Shown here piece after piece: positions 34,610 to 44,296 of a stretch of 64,000 nt of DNA. The stretch covers positions 1 to 64,000 of the forward strand of contig CAWEKI010000006.1 in NCBI GenBank assembly GCA_963809695.1, written 5' to 3'. Positions within the stretch are counted from its first letter, which is position 1; each line of letters starts with the position of its first letter. Made by a program: the position numbers and the translations under genes. This stretch comes from JAGDMJ01 sp963809695 (GTDB lineage: Bacteria; Bacteroidota; Ignavibacteria; UBA10030; UBA6906). The notes beneath the pieces are model-generated. The model was not told the origin of the DNA and made no database searches. It saw only the letters and a program-made list of their open reading frames with translations.

Positions 34610-34663
34610 CATTGCCTGCCTGGAATAATACATTTCTCCGTCCACTCATTGAGGAGTACGCTC

Positions 34664-35362
34664 ATGAATACAGATTTGCCGCGTTTTCGGTTTTTCGGAA
34701 TGCTTTCCGGGGTCGCCGCGACCCTTGTCCTTCTGTTTATTGCAGGAGGCTGCGGCTCGTCCGAACAAACACAGGAAGACTGGGAAGCTGCTCCGGCGGT
34801 TTCCTCCACCGCACACCTGGAGTACCGCGTCGACAGCCTTCAGAATGAGAACCGCCGGATGAAGGAACAGGTCAACGCCATGGCAGCAGAAAACAGGAGC
34901 CTCACGGCGAAAAATGCCGAGCTTGAAACGAAGCTCTCCGAAGTGGCCACCGGGCCCGCCGCTGAAAGCGTTGCGCCGGCCACCGGCACCGCATCGGCCG
35001 ACCCGACGGCGGAGTATTCCGCAGCGCTGTCGGCATACAGGAAAAGGGACTTCACCACCGCCATCCAGAGATTCGAATCTCTCCTGAACGCATCCGTCGC
35101 CGAGGACCTGGCCGACAACTGCCACTACTGGCTCGGGGAATCGTACTACGGCCTGAAGAAATACTCGGAAGCAATCAAGCACTTCAACGAAGTGTTCGGA
35201 TACAAGAAATCGGAAAAGAAGGCGGATGCGCAGTTGATGATCGGAAATTCCTACTCCGCCATGGGAGAGAAGGATGCGGCGCGAAAGGCGTATGACAAAG
35301 TCGTCTCGTCGTATCCTGGCCATGCAGACATAGCGAAGCAGAAGCTGGCAAAGCTGAAATAG
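34664..35362 (+). CDS. YbgF/CpoB-like TPR lipoprotein
   Basis: Protein of 232 residues starting behind GAGGAG. It has a lipobox (IAGGC), a short coiled coil (YRVDSLQNENRRMKEQVNAM), an Ala/Thr-rich linker and three C-terminal TPRs (AALSAYRKRDFTTAIQRFE, WLGESYYGLKKYSEAIKHF). This is the layout of the Tol-Pal-associated protein YbgF/CpoB, which coordinates peptidoglycan synthesis with outer-membrane constriction. Here it is a lipoprotein and no tol genes are adjacent, so the assignment is by architecture. Confidence 0.78.
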   Translation: MNTDLPRFRFFGMLSGVAATLVLLFIAGGCGSSEQTQEDWEAAPAVSSTAHLEYRVDSLQNENRRMKEQVNAMAAENRSLTAKNAELETKLSEVATGPAAESVAPATGTASADPTAEYSAALSAYRKRDFTTAIQRFESLLNASVAEDLADNCHYWLGESYYGLKKYSEAIKHFNEVFGYKKSEKKADAQLMIGNSYSAMGEKDAARKAYDKVVSSYPGHADIAKQKLAKLK

Positions 35363-35384
35363 CCGGATTCCAAGACACATCATC

Positions 35385-35438
35385 GTAGCCAGTAGTCGAT
35401 TGGGGATTACTGGCTACTGACTGCTGACTGCTGACACC
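35385..35438. repeat. Simple intergenic repeat with inverted arms
   Basis: GTAGCCAGTAGTC and GGATTACTGGCTAC form inverted arms, followed by three CTGACTGCTG-type words. This resembles other low-complexity intergenic tracts in the window. It separates the convergent YbgF-like and fbp genes and may serve as a terminator. Confidence 0.4.
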
Positions 35439-36461
35439 TTATGTGTTCCTGCCTAGAAAGCCCTCCGCAAGTTTCACTTCGTCTTTGCTGCCAATGAACA
35501 GCGGCGTCCGTTGATGGAGCGTCTCGGGCGTTATTTCCATGATCCTCCCGCGGCCGTCGGAAGCAGCCCCGCCGGCATGCTCGACAATGAAGGCAAGCGG
35601 GTTGCATTCATACATAAGCCTGAGTTTCCCCCGGGGATTCTTGCTGTCGCCGGGATAACAGTAGATGCCGCCGTACAACATCGTGCGGTGAACATCCGCC
35701 ACCAGTGAGCCGACGTACCGGGAGGAATACGGCCGTCCGGTGGCCTGGTCTTCTTCCTTCAGGTAATCAAAGTACCGGCGTACGCCGGGCTCCCACCGGC
35801 ACGTGTTCCCCTCATTGACACTGTAAATCGAGCCCCGTGCCGGGACCCGGATGTTCTCGTGGGACAGGAGAAATTCTCCCACGGACGGGTCGAGCGTGAA
35901 CCCGTGGACACCGTGGCCGGTGCAGTACACGAACATCATGCTTGATCCGTAGAGGAGATATCCGGCTGCCACCTGCCGGTCCCCCGGCTGCAGGACATCC
36001 TCTTCCGTCCCCGTCCCTGACGCTGAAACCCGCTGGAAAATGGAGAAGATGCTGCCGATCGTCACATTGGCATCGATATTGCTGGACCCGTCGAGCGGAT
36101 CGTAGATCAGCACGTACTTCCCTTGCGGGTAGCCATCCGGAATCTGCAGCAGGTCCTCATTTTCCTCCGATGCCATCACGCAGAGGTGTCCGCCATGGTC
36201 CATGGCCCGGTATATCGTGCGGTCAGCGAAGACGTCCAGTTTCTTGATGATATCGCCGCTGATATTCATCCGGTCGGTCGTGCCAAGGATGTTGACCAGC
36301 CCGGCCTTGGTGACCTCGCGCCAGACCAGCTTGGCGGCAAGGGAGATATTGTGCAAGATGCTCGAGAATTCACCGGTGGCTTCGGGATGCTGTCGCTCCC
36401 CTTCCAGAATGTGACGCTCGAGGGTCATCAGCTTCGGAATCGCCGGGATATCGGTAGTCAT
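35439..36461 (-). CDS. fbp: Fructose-1,6-bisphosphatase class 1
   Basis: Gluconeogenic phosphatase converting fructose 1,6-bisphosphate to fructose 6-phosphate, 340 residues, the usual length of class 1. The metal/phosphate motif YDPLDGSSNID is present, preceded by ASEENED, and the sugar-binding YVGSLVADVHRTMLYGGI and CNPLAFIVEHAGG follow. The start MTTDIPAIPKLMTLE has a GGAGG-containing leader (AGGTTCCTC on the plus strand). It is transcribed alone. Confidence 0.96.
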   Translation of the reverse strand: MTTDIPAIPKLMTLERHILEGERQHPEATGEFSSILHNISLAAKLVWREVTKAGLVNILGTTDRMNISGDIIKKLDVFADRTIYRAMDHGGHLCVMASEENEDLLQIPDGYPQGKYVLIYDPLDGSSNIDANVTIGSIFSIFQRVSASGTGTEEDVLQPGDRQVAAGYLLYGSSMMFVYCTGHGVHGFTLDPSVGEFLLSHENIRVPARGSIYSVNEGNTCRWEPGVRRYFDYLKEEDQATGRPYSSRYVGSLVADVHRTMLYGGIYCYPGDSKNPRGKLRLMYECNPLAFIVEHAGGAASDGRGRIMEITPETLHQRTPLFIGSKDEVKLAEGFLGRNT

Positions 36462-36517
36462 GAGGAACCTCCAGGAAGGATTCTTGAGGGGGCGTCTCTT
36501 CGAATGTGCTCGTGTGT

Positions 36518-36636
36518 TTCCAATTCAATGTTCCCAAATCATGGGTTAACTGTTCCTGTTAGATCGTTTACCGTTCGAACACCAAACAATGAACTCTGAA
36601 CCGGTCAATGAGGATTTGGGAACCTTGAATTAGGAA
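36518..36636. repeat. MITE-like imperfect palindrome, copy 1
   Basis: Arms 36518-36543 and 36608-36636 are inverted copies (ttccaattcaa-gttcccaaat). The interior contains cgaacaccaaacaatgaa, which recurs as cgaataccaaacgcatgaa inside a similar palindrome at 62751-62879. It fills the gap between fbp and the ABC operon. It is non-coding. Confidence 0.6.
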
Positions 36637-36643
36637 TAGTGCA

Positions 36644-38446
36644 CTACTGCGTCGTCTGTTGAACCTCCTGTTCTTTGTATTGAAGCTGATAGAGCGTCTG
36701 GTAGATCCCGCCGAGCGCCAGCAGTTCCTGGTGCGTCCCCATCTCGCGGATCTCCCCTTTATGCATGACAATGATCTTGGTCGACGATTGAATCGTGGAG
36801 AGCCGGTGGGCAATGACGATCGAGGTTCTTCCCTGCAACAGTTTTTTTATCGCTCTCTGGATCAGGATCTCGGTCTCCGTGTCCACGCTCGACGTAGCTT
36901 CATCCAGGACAAGCACGCGGGGATGGTAGGCAAGCGCCCGGGCAAAAGAGATCAGCTGTTTCTGACCCACCGAGAGGGTCGAACCCCGTTCCAGCACTTT
37001 CTCCGCGTACCCACCCGGCGTCCGCTCGATGAACCGGTTGGCCCCCACCACGCGCGCCGCCGCTTTGATGCGCTCATCGGGAATGGCCGGATCCCCGAGG
37101 CCGATGTTGGACCTGATATCTCCCGAAAAGAGAAAGACATCCTGAAGTACCACGGCGATGTGCTTCCGCAGGTCGGCCTGCCGTACATCCTTGATATTGA
37201 TCCCGTCAATCAGGATCTCCCCCTTCTGGACGTCATAGAATCGCGCCAGGAGGCTGATGATCGTGGTTTTCCCCGCGCCGGTATGCCCCACGAACGCGAC
37301 GGTCTCACCTCCCTTGATCGTGAACGACACATCCTTCAAAACCCACTCGGTACTTTCCGGCTGATGGGCATCGTAGTTGTACGCAAACCAGACATGGCGG
37401 AACTCGATGTCCCCCCGGACCGCATGGAGCGGGACCGGTTGCTCCCGATCCGGCACAAGTGTGCGGTCGTCCAGCAGACGGAACACGCGCTCCGAGGACG
37501 CCATGGCGGTCTGCATGATATTGTATTTCTCCGAGAGGTCGCGAATCGGACGCCAGAACATCTCGTTGAACTGAAGAAAGGCCATTACAGTCCCAATGGT
37601 GATCCCTCCGGAAAGGGATTGCAGGCCTGCATACCAGATGATAATGCCGACGGCCACCGCACCGATGAGGTCAACCCCGGGATAGAACAGAGCATAGTAG
37701 AAGATGGATTTCACGTTGGCATCCCGGTGCGCCGCGTTGATTTCTTCAAACTTCTCGTACGCCCGCTCTTCACGGTTGAAGAGCTGATCCACCACCATCC
37801 CGGTGATGTGCTCCTGCATGAAGGCGTTGATCCTGGCAATCTGAATGCGGACCTCGCGGTATGCGCCTCTGGCCTTTTTCCGGAACAGGAAGGTCCCGTA
37901 GAAAAGAATCGGCAGCACACTCAGCGACAGCAGCGCGAGCTTCCAATTCATCGAAAACATGAAATAGAGAATCCCGATGATCGTGAAGACATCGCTGAAC
38001 ACCATGACAATGCCGGAGGAGAACATGTCGTTCAGGACCTCGACGTCATTGGTCACGCGCGTGATGAGGCGCCCGATGGGGTTCCGGTCATAGAACTTGA
38101 GGCCGAGCCGCTGCAAATGCTCGAAGATCTCCATCCGGAGGTCGAAGATGGTGCGCTGCCCGATCCACTGGGTGAGATAGGTGTTGACGTACTGGATGAC
38201 ACCGCGGACGATCATCACGCCCAGGAAGAGCAGGGTGGTCGTCAGCAGCCCGTGCGCATCTCCCTGGGCGATGTTCTGGTCCACCGCCACCTTGATGAAG
38301 TACGGGCGCACGGCTTCCATGGCGGAGACCAGGATGCTCAAGAGGATCCCTGTCACCACGTACCAGCGGTACGGCCTGAGGTATTTCAGCAGGCGGCGCA
38401 TGAGCCTGCCATCATACGCTTTTCCGAGTATTTCTTCTTCGTGCAT
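36644..38446 (-). CDS. ABC exporter half-transporter, catalytic Glu subunit
   Basis: Protein of 600 residues with six membrane helices (about 25-330) fused to an ATPase domain. Walker A is GHTGAGKTT, Walker B VLVLDEATSSVD with the catalytic Glu, and the switch His is in AHRLSTI. The signature is the variant LSVGQKQ. It overlaps the preceding ABC gene by 1 nt, whose Walker B has Asp. The two defects are complementary, which defines a heterodimeric exporter with one active ATP site. Family members export lipids, peptides or drugs; the substrate is unknown. Confidence 0.93.
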   Translation of the reverse strand: MHEEEILGKAYDGRLMRRLLKYLRPYRWYVVTGILLSILVSAMEAVRPYFIKVAVDQNIAQGDAHGLLTTTLLFLGVMIVRGVIQYVNTYLTQWIGQRTIFDLRMEIFEHLQRLGLKFYDRNPIGRLITRVTNDVEVLNDMFSSGIVMVFSDVFTIIGILYFMFSMNWKLALLSLSVLPILFYGTFLFRKKARGAYREVRIQIARINAFMQEHITGMVVDQLFNREERAYEKFEEINAAHRDANVKSIFYYALFYPGVDLIGAVAVGIIIWYAGLQSLSGGITIGTVMAFLQFNEMFWRPIRDLSEKYNIMQTAMASSERVFRLLDDRTLVPDREQPVPLHAVRGDIEFRHVWFAYNYDAHQPESTEWVLKDVSFTIKGGETVAFVGHTGAGKTTIISLLARFYDVQKGEILIDGINIKDVRQADLRKHIAVVLQDVFLFSGDIRSNIGLGDPAIPDERIKAAARVVGANRFIERTPGGYAEKVLERGSTLSVGQKQLISFARALAYHPRVLVLDEATSSVDTETEILIQRAIKKLLQGRTSIVIAHRLSTIQSSTKIIVMHKGEIREMGTHQELLALGGIYQTLYQLQYKEQEVQQTTQ

Positions 38447-40206
38447 TACAGCTGTTCCAATTCCTGTTCGAGCAACTGTTTATGGTGCAATTCAGCATAG
38501 ATTCCTCCCAGGGCAACGAGCTGCTCGTGCGTTCCCTGCTCGGTAATCTTTCCTTCATGCAGCACCACGATGTGATCTGCGTCCTTCACGGTGGAGATCC
38601 TGTGGCTGATGATGATGCTGGTCCGCCCCCGCATCACCCGGCGAAGCCGCTTGAGAATCTCCTCTTCGGTGAATGTATCAACGGCGGAGAGAGCATCGTC
38701 CAGAATCAGGATCTTTGGTTCGCGCAGCACCGCCCGCGCAATGCTGGTGCGTTGTTTCTGCCCGCCGGAAAGGGTGATTCCGCGCTCTCCAAGAACGGTC
38801 TCGTAGCCGCGTGGAAATCCCTCAATATCCGAGGAGATTTGCGATATTTCTGCAGCACGCGTGATCTCCTCTTTGGTCGTATGCGGCGCGCCGTAGCTGA
38901 TGTTATCCGCAATCGAGTCGGAGAAAAGGAATGTCTCCTGCGGAACGTATCCGATGGAAGAGCGCAATACCTCCAGTGGTATCTTCCTGACGTCCACGCC
39001 ATCAATCAGCAGCTCCCCTTCGGAGACGTCGTACAGGCGGGGGATGAGACTGACCAGAGTGCTCTTCCCTGAGCCCGTGTACCCAACGATCGCCAGGGTC
39101 GTGCCGGCCGGGATGGAGAGATTGATCCCGTCAAGTGCCGGAAGATCGGTGTTCTTATGCCGGAAGATCACATCCCGGAATTCGATCGACCCATCGATGG
39201 ATGGGATGGAGGTCTCCGTCGCCGGCGTGTCACGGATCTCCGGTTCAGTGTCGAGGATCTTCGTCAGCCGGTTCATCGAGGCGGCCCCCTGCTGCAAAAT
39301 ATTCACCACCCATCCGAATGCAATCATCGGCCAGATGAGCATGACCAGGTATCCGAAGAAGGCCGTCAGCGTCCCGATGCTGATCTCCCCGCTGATCACC
39401 CGCAGGCCGCCGAAATACAATGTGATGACCAGTGAGAAGCCGACCAGGAGGAACATCAACGGCCACATGATGGACTGCACGCGTGCCAGGACGAGGTTCT
39501 TCTTGAGATAGTCCCAGCTCAAGGACCGGAAGAGCCCGATCTCATGCTCCTCGCGCACGTACGCCCTGATCACGCGGATGCCGGACAGATTCTCCTGCGC
39601 GCGGGTCGTCAGCGCGGAGTACTGCTTCTGCCGTTCCTCGAACTTCGTGTTTACTATCTTGCCAAGGATATAGACGGCGTACGACACGAACGGGAGCGGA
39701 ACAAGCGCCAGCAGCGTGAGCGACCAGTCCTGGTATAGCATGACGCCGAGGGCCATGATGAATGTCATCAGCGTGTCGGTGGGATACATGATCCCGGGCC
39801 CGAGCGCGTTGCGGACGGCGCTAATGTCGTTGGTCGCCAGCGCCATCAGATCACCGGTGGGCGTTGCCTGGAAGTAGGAAAGGGAGAGGCGCTGAATATG
39901 CCCCAGGAAATGATTGCGAAGGTCAAATTCCACGTGCCGGGAGACGACAATGATCGTCTGCCGGGTGAGAAAGGTAAAAACGCCGGCCACGAGCGAGAAG
40001 GCGACCACAAGTCCGGCGTAGCCGAGCACGCCCCAGATATCGATCCTGTGCTGTTCGAGCCCGGCTTTGAGCTGGTCGATCGCGCGGCCGATGAGCGTCG
40101 GCTGGGCAACCGTGAACAGGTTGCTCATGACCACGGTCAGAAGACCCCAGAACAGGGTTTTCTTGTATCGCGCAAGGAACGGAAGTAAGCGAAGAAGCGG
40201 TTTCAA
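38446..40206 (-). CDS. ABC exporter half-transporter, degenerate Walker B subunit
   Basis: Protein of 586 residues: six helices (about 15-320) and an ATPase domain. Walker A is GYTGSGKST, the signature is the canonical LSGGQKQRTSIA, and Walker B is ILILDDALSAVD, where Asp replaces the catalytic Glu. This is the TM287-like member of a heterodimeric exporter with the next gene. It lies 4 bp behind serS at the end of a long operon. Relation to the lysine-pathway genes is probably only positional. Confidence 0.93.
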   Translation of the reverse strand: MKPLLRLLPFLARYKKTLFWGLLTVVMSNLFTVAQPTLIGRAIDQLKAGLEQHRIDIWGVLGYAGLVVAFSLVAGVFTFLTRQTIIVVSRHVEFDLRNHFLGHIQRLSLSYFQATPTGDLMALATNDISAVRNALGPGIMYPTDTLMTFIMALGVMLYQDWSLTLLALVPLPFVSYAVYILGKIVNTKFEERQKQYSALTTRAQENLSGIRVIRAYVREEHEIGLFRSLSWDYLKKNLVLARVQSIMWPLMFLLVGFSLVITLYFGGLRVISGEISIGTLTAFFGYLVMLIWPMIAFGWVVNILQQGAASMNRLTKILDTEPEIRDTPATETSIPSIDGSIEFRDVIFRHKNTDLPALDGINLSIPAGTTLAIVGYTGSGKSTLVSLIPRLYDVSEGELLIDGVDVRKIPLEVLRSSIGYVPQETFLFSDSIADNISYGAPHTTKEEITRAAEISQISSDIEGFPRGYETVLGERGITLSGGQKQRTSIARAVLREPKILILDDALSAVDTFTEEEILKRLRRVMRGRTSIIISHRISTVKDADHIVVLHEGKITEQGTHEQLVALGGIYAELHHKQLLEQELEQL

Positions 40207-40210
40207 TCGA

Positions 40211-41479
40211 TCAGCCTATGACCTCAAATCCCGTATATTCATGCAGCACTTTTGGTACAACGACTTTCCCCTCGGGGGTTTGATTCTGCTCGAGTAGAGC
40301 GGCCATGATCCGCGGCAGGGCCAGGGCGGAGCCGTTGAGCGTGTGCACAAACTCCGGTTTGCCCCCGCCGTCCGGTTTGTAGCGGATATTCATGCGCCGG
40401 GCCTGAAACGACTCAAAATTGCTCACCGATGAGACCTCCAGCCACTTTTGCTGTCCCACTGACCAGACTTCCAAGTCGTATTTCTTTGCCTGCGTAAAGC
40501 CCAGGTCGCCGGCGCACATGAGCAGCGTATGATACCTATAACCAAGTTTCTGGAGCAAATGTTCGGCATCCTGCCGCAAACTCTCCAATTCGTCGTACGA
40601 TCGGTCAGGAAGGACCAATTTCACGAGTTCCACCTTGTTGAACTGGTGTACCCTGTTCAGACCCCGCACATCCTTTCCGTACGAACCCGCTTCCCGGCGG
40701 AAACAGGGGGTATAGGAACAGAATTTCAGCGGGAATTGGCGCTCTTGCAGGATCTCGTCACGATAGAAATTCGTCACCGGGACCTCTGCCGTGGGAATCA
40801 TGAAGAATTTGTCCCGCTCCACGACGTACATCTGGTCTTCCTTGTCCGGCAGCTGTCCCGTGCCCCGGGCACTTGCCTCGTTGACCATCAAAGGGGGCAT
40901 CATCTCCGTGTAGCCCCGTCCGGCAGCCTGGTCAAGGAAGAAATTGATGAGGGCACGCTCCAGCTGCGCCCCCTTCCCGACGTAGACGGGAAAACCCGCC
41001 CCGGTAATCTTCGTACCCCGGGCGAAATCGATAACCTTGAGCTTTTCCACGAGCTCCCAGTGCGGCTTCGGGGTGAAGTCGATGACGGGAGGCTGTCCCC
41101 ATTCTGCGATCACCTGGTTGTTGGCCGGGGTCTTTCCTTCCGGCACAGATGGATGGGGGAGGTTCGGAATCGAGAGCATCACGGCATGAAGGCGCTCTTC
41201 CACGATCCGGAGTTCATCATCGGCTGCTTTGATCGCATCGGCCACACCCCGCATTTCCGCGATCACAGCCGCGGCATCCTCCCCTTTCGATTTCATCTTT
41301 GCCACCTGCGCAGAGACCGCGTTCTTCCGGCTCTTCAACGTCTCGGCGAGGTGGATCCCCTTCCTCCGTTCCTCGTCCAACCGCAGAGCCTCGTCCACCG
41401 CCGACGGATCCAACCCTTTTTTGCCGACCCCGTCCTTCACGGCATCGGCATGTTCGCGGATAAGCTTCATGTCAAGCAT
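40211..41479 (-). CDS. serS: Seryl-tRNA synthetase
   Basis: Class II synthetase of 422 residues that charges tRNA-Ser (and tRNA-Sec where present). The N-terminal antiparallel coiled-coil arm (about 25-105: RRKGIHLAETLKSRKNAVSA) grips the tRNA. Motif 2 reads CFRREAGSYGKDVRGLNRVH and motif 3 is in NGSALALPRIMAALLE. The start MLDMKLIREHADAV is typical. It lies 6 bp after rfbD and 4 bp before the ABC genes, inside the ten-gene run. Confidence 0.97.
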   Translation of the reverse strand: MLDMKLIREHADAVKDGVGKKGLDPSAVDEALRLDEERRKGIHLAETLKSRKNAVSAQVAKMKSKGEDAAAVIAEMRGVADAIKAADDELRIVEERLHAVMLSIPNLPHPSVPEGKTPANNQVIAEWGQPPVIDFTPKPHWELVEKLKVIDFARGTKITGAGFPVYVGKGAQLERALINFFLDQAAGRGYTEMMPPLMVNEASARGTGQLPDKEDQMYVVERDKFFMIPTAEVPVTNFYRDEILQERQFPLKFCSYTPCFRREAGSYGKDVRGLNRVHQFNKVELVKLVLPDRSYDELESLRQDAEHLLQKLGYRYHTLLMCAGDLGFTQAKKYDLEVWSVGQQKWLEVSSVSNFESFQARRMNIRYKPDGGGKPEFVHTLNGSALALPRIMAALLEQNQTPEGKVVVPKVLHEYTGFEVIG

Positions 41480-41485
41480 ACGATG

Positions 41486-42466
41486 TCACTTCTTCCTTCC
41501 CGCGGAATGCTTCCCTCCCGACTGTCCCGGGACGGGTGCGCTGTCTCCGAGCCTCCGCGCAGACCGGGAGAGTTGGTTCTTGAGGATGGCAATTCCCTCG
41601 TCGACGTTCGAAGGCTTGATGCCCAACTCCACTTCGGCTTTCAATGTAATGAGCCCGGATCGGAGAGGACGGGCCGCAGGCTGGTTCAGGGTCGAAGTCT
41701 TGATGGGGATGATCAGCGCCGGGTCGTAGCCGAACGCCCGTGCCAGCCGGGTGGCGAACTCATGTCTCTGAACGATCTCGCGGCCGGCAATATTGTAGAT
41801 GCCTGTCCGTTCCAGCTCGACCCCCCGCATGATCCCGTAGGCGAGGTCGTCGGCCAGCGTGGGGTTGCCATACTGGTCGTTGACGACTTTAGCCGGCGTT
41901 TTCTTTTCCAGGCTCTGAAGAAGCCAGAGGGCGAAGTTCATTTTCGTGCCGGGTGCGTATCCATACAGCACCATGGTACGGGCGATGAAGTACTCCAGGC
42001 CCGACACGCGCAAGGCGTTCTCGCCGGCCAGTTTGGTCTTGCCGTAATAATTCAGCGGCTCCGGGCGATCCTCCTCGGTGTACGGGCCGGTCTTGCCGTC
42101 GAATATATAGTCACTGGAAACATGAACGATCCTGGCATTGCTGCGGCGTGCCGCCTCGATCAGGTTTTCCACTCCTCCCACGTTGATCTTCCAGGCCAGC
42201 TCCCGCTCGTTCTCGCATGCGTCCACGTTCGTCATTGCGGCACAATTGATGATGACGTCCGGCTCGGAGCCGTACACCAGCTGGCGCACTTCTTTCTTGG
42301 AGGTCATATCAAAGGGAACGTATTCCACGGAGGGAAATACCTGGAGGGGTTTCGGCTCAAGGGAGGCCAGCGTGATCGTATAGGAGGATCCCCGCACGAA
42401 CAGTTCGGTCACCTTTTGCCCCAGCAATCCGTTGCATCCGATGATGAGGACGCGTCGCACGCTCAT
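41486..42466 (-). CDS. rfbD: dTDP-4-dehydrorhamnose reductase-like (RfbD/RmlD)
   Basis: Protein of 326 residues with N-terminal NAD(P)-binding IIGCNGLLGQKVTEL and active-site YxxxK (YYGKTKLAGE). HVSSDYIFDGKTGPYTEEDR is the RmlD hallmark segment. It would reduce dTDP-4-keto-L-rhamnose in the last step of dTDP-rhamnose synthesis. No rfbABC genes are next to it, so the substrate is less certain. The start overlaps the dapD stop by 4 nt. Confidence 0.85.
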   Translation of the reverse strand: MSVRRVLIIGCNGLLGQKVTELFVRGSSYTITLASLEPKPLQVFPSVEYVPFDMTSKKEVRQLVYGSEPDVIINCAAMTNVDACENERELAWKINVGGVENLIEAARRSNARIVHVSSDYIFDGKTGPYTEEDRPEPLNYYGKTKLAGENALRVSGLEYFIARTMVLYGYAPGTKMNFALWLLQSLEKKTPAKVVNDQYGNPTLADDLAYGIMRGVELERTGIYNIAGREIVQRHEFATRLARAFGYDPALIIPIKTSTLNQPAARPLRSGLITLKAEVELGIKPSNVDEGIAILKNQLSRSARRLGDSAPVPGQSGGKHSAGRKK

Positions 42467-43296
42467 CGCAGCGCGTCCTCCAGGGCGGTGGCGGCATCGG
42501 TCTTCTCGTCACGATACTTGATGATGACCGGCGTGGAGATCGAGAGATGCTCCGTGTGTCCCCAGTCGTCGTTGAGAGGCCGCGACCCGGGGACCACGAC
42601 GGCGTTCTCCGGAATGATGAGCGGGCGTTCGCGGTAGCGGCGATAGATCTCGTGCCGCACGACATCATAGACGGCGGTCCCTCCGGTGAGGGTCACGCCG
42701 GCCGCGATCACCGCCCTTTTCCGGACGATGGTGCCTTCATAGATCCCGCAGTTCCCGCCGATCAACACGTCATCCTCGATGATGACGGGAAGCGCGCCGA
42801 CCGGCTCCAGGACGCCCCCCAGTTGCGAGGCCGCGCTCAGGTGCACGCGCTTCCCCACCTGCGCACATGACCCGACCAGGGCGTGTGAGTCGACCATCGT
42901 ATCCTCGTCCACGTAGGCACCGACGTTGATATACATCGGAGGCATGCAGACCACGCCGCGGGCCACGTAGGCCCCGCTGCGAATGGAGGATCCCCCGGGA
43001 ACGACGCGAACGCCGTCATCCGCATCGAGTTTCTTCAACGGGAAGGTGCTTTTGTCGAAATACCGGAACCGGGCATTGATCGAGTAGTCTTCCAGAGCAC
43101 CGATCCGGAACCCGAGGAGAATTCCCTTCTTGACCCAGTGGTTGACCTTCCATGTCCCGTCGACATTCTCGGCAGCGCGGATCTCCCCATGGTCCAGGAA
43201 GAAGAGGAACTCGTTGAAGGTCTGCATTGCCCGCGGGCGATCCGGTGACGCCGGAGGAGCATCGAACAGCTGTTCAATATCCTGTTGGAGCGACAT
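42463..43296 (-). CDS. dapD: Tetrahydrodipicolinate N-succinyltransferase
   Basis: Third enzyme of the succinylase branch of lysine/diaminopimelate synthesis, 277 residues. The N-terminal helical domain is followed by a left-handed beta helix of hexapeptide repeats (GAYVARGVVCMPPMYINVGAYV, DDVLIGGNCGIYEGTIVRKR). VLEPVGALPVIIED is the usual DapD segment. It lies in an operon with dapB and dapA, so meso-diaminopimelate for peptidoglycan is made by the succinylated route. Confidence 0.95.
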   Translation of the reverse strand: MSLQQDIEQLFDAPPASPDRPRAMQTFNEFLFFLDHGEIRAAENVDGTWKVNHWVKKGILLGFRIGALEDYSINARFRYFDKSTFPLKKLDADDGVRVVPGGSSIRSGAYVARGVVCMPPMYINVGAYVDEDTMVDSHALVGSCAQVGKRVHLSAASQLGGVLEPVGALPVIIEDDVLIGGNCGIYEGTIVRKRAVIAAGVTLTGGTAVYDVVRHEIYRRYRERPLIIPENAVVVPGSRPLNDDWGHTEHLSISTPVIIKYRDEKTDAATALEDALR

Positions 43297-43319
43297 GGCT
43301 TTGTTGGTATGAGAATGAA

Positions 43320-44258
43320 TTACTTCTTTTTCGCCCCGGCCTTCTCTTCGTCATCCTCCGGCTGTGGAATGAGTCCAGCATCCTTGAGGATGTTTTCCAT
43401 TTTTATTTTGTTCGCTTCGCTCAGCTCCACCAGCGGGAGGCGGACAGCATTTTCCATCATTCCCAGAAGAGACATTGCGGCCTTCACAGGAATGGGATTG
43501 GACTCCATGAAGTTGGCGTTCATCAGGGGGAGGAGCTTGTAGTGCAGCTCCCGCGCGCGCTGGATCTTCCCTTTGAGGGCCAGGCGCACCATCTCTGAGA
43601 ACATCCCGGGGGCCTCGTTGGAAACGACGGAGATAATTCCGTCGGCGCCGAGCGCGATAAGCGCAAGGGTAACGTTGTCGTCTCCCGACCACACCCCGAA
43701 CCCTTCCGGCCGATTCTGGAGGATCTCCATGATCTGTGCGAGATTCCCCGAGGCTTCCTTGACGCCGGCGATGAACGGGATTTCGTTTGCCAGACGAATC
43801 GTGGTGGCAGCTTCAATATTCGACGCGGTGCGTCCGGGAACATTGTACACCACCAGCGGCATCTCCACGGCATCGGCAATGGCGCTGAAGTGCCGATAGA
43901 TGCCCTCCTGCGTCGGCTTATTATAGAATGGAGCAACCGACAGGATGGCATCGGCCCGGCAATTCTTCACCTGACGGGCAAGCGCGACCGCCTTCGTGGT
44001 GGAGTTGCTGCTCGCCCCGCCAATCACCGGCACCCGGCCGTTCGTCTGCTCGACGACGGTTTCAGTGACGAAGGCCTGCTCCGCTTCCGTCAGCGTGGCT
44101 CCCTCGCCGGTGCTGCCCACCGGGACAAGGGCCTCCACCTTCTCCTTGATCTGAAATTCCACCAGCTCGCGCAGGGCATGCTCATCCACGGTCCCGTCCT
44201 TTTTGAACGGCGTCACAAGAGCAGTGGCAGTGCCCTGAAACAGTAATTGACGATCCAT
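43320..44258 (-). CDS. dapA: 4-hydroxy-tetrahydrodipicolinate synthase
   Basis: Condenses pyruvate with aspartate semialdehyde, the first committed lysine step. 312 residues from MDRQLLFQGTATALVTPF (AGGAA upstream; a longer frame upstream lacks family character). It has VGSTGEGATL, VVYNVPGRTASN and Schiff-base Lys in IAGVKEASGN. The C-terminus has a charged tail (EDDEEKAGAKKK), longer than usual. It lies between dapB and dapD. Confidence 0.96.
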   Translation of the reverse strand: MDRQLLFQGTATALVTPFKKDGTVDEHALRELVEFQIKEKVEALVPVGSTGEGATLTEAEQAFVTETVVEQTNGRVPVIGGASSNSTTKAVALARQVKNCRADAILSVAPFYNKPTQEGIYRHFSAIADAVEMPLVVYNVPGRTASNIEAATTIRLANEIPFIAGVKEASGNLAQIMEILQNRPEGFGVWSGDDNVTLALIALGADGIISVVSNEAPGMFSEMVRLALKGKIQRARELHYKLLPLMNANFMESNPIPVKAAMSLLGMMENAVRLPLVELSEANKIKMENILKDAGLIPQPEDDEEKAGAKKK

Positions 44259-44296
44259 GATGTTCCTGTCAGTTATGAATACAAGGGGCGCCTGCG

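Noticed and set aside
36659..38500. A 613-codon plus-strand frame, and a 702-codon one at 40529-42637
   Set aside because: They lie exactly antisense to the ABC exporter and to serS/rfbD, with His/Arg/Pro-rich shadow composition and no family motif.
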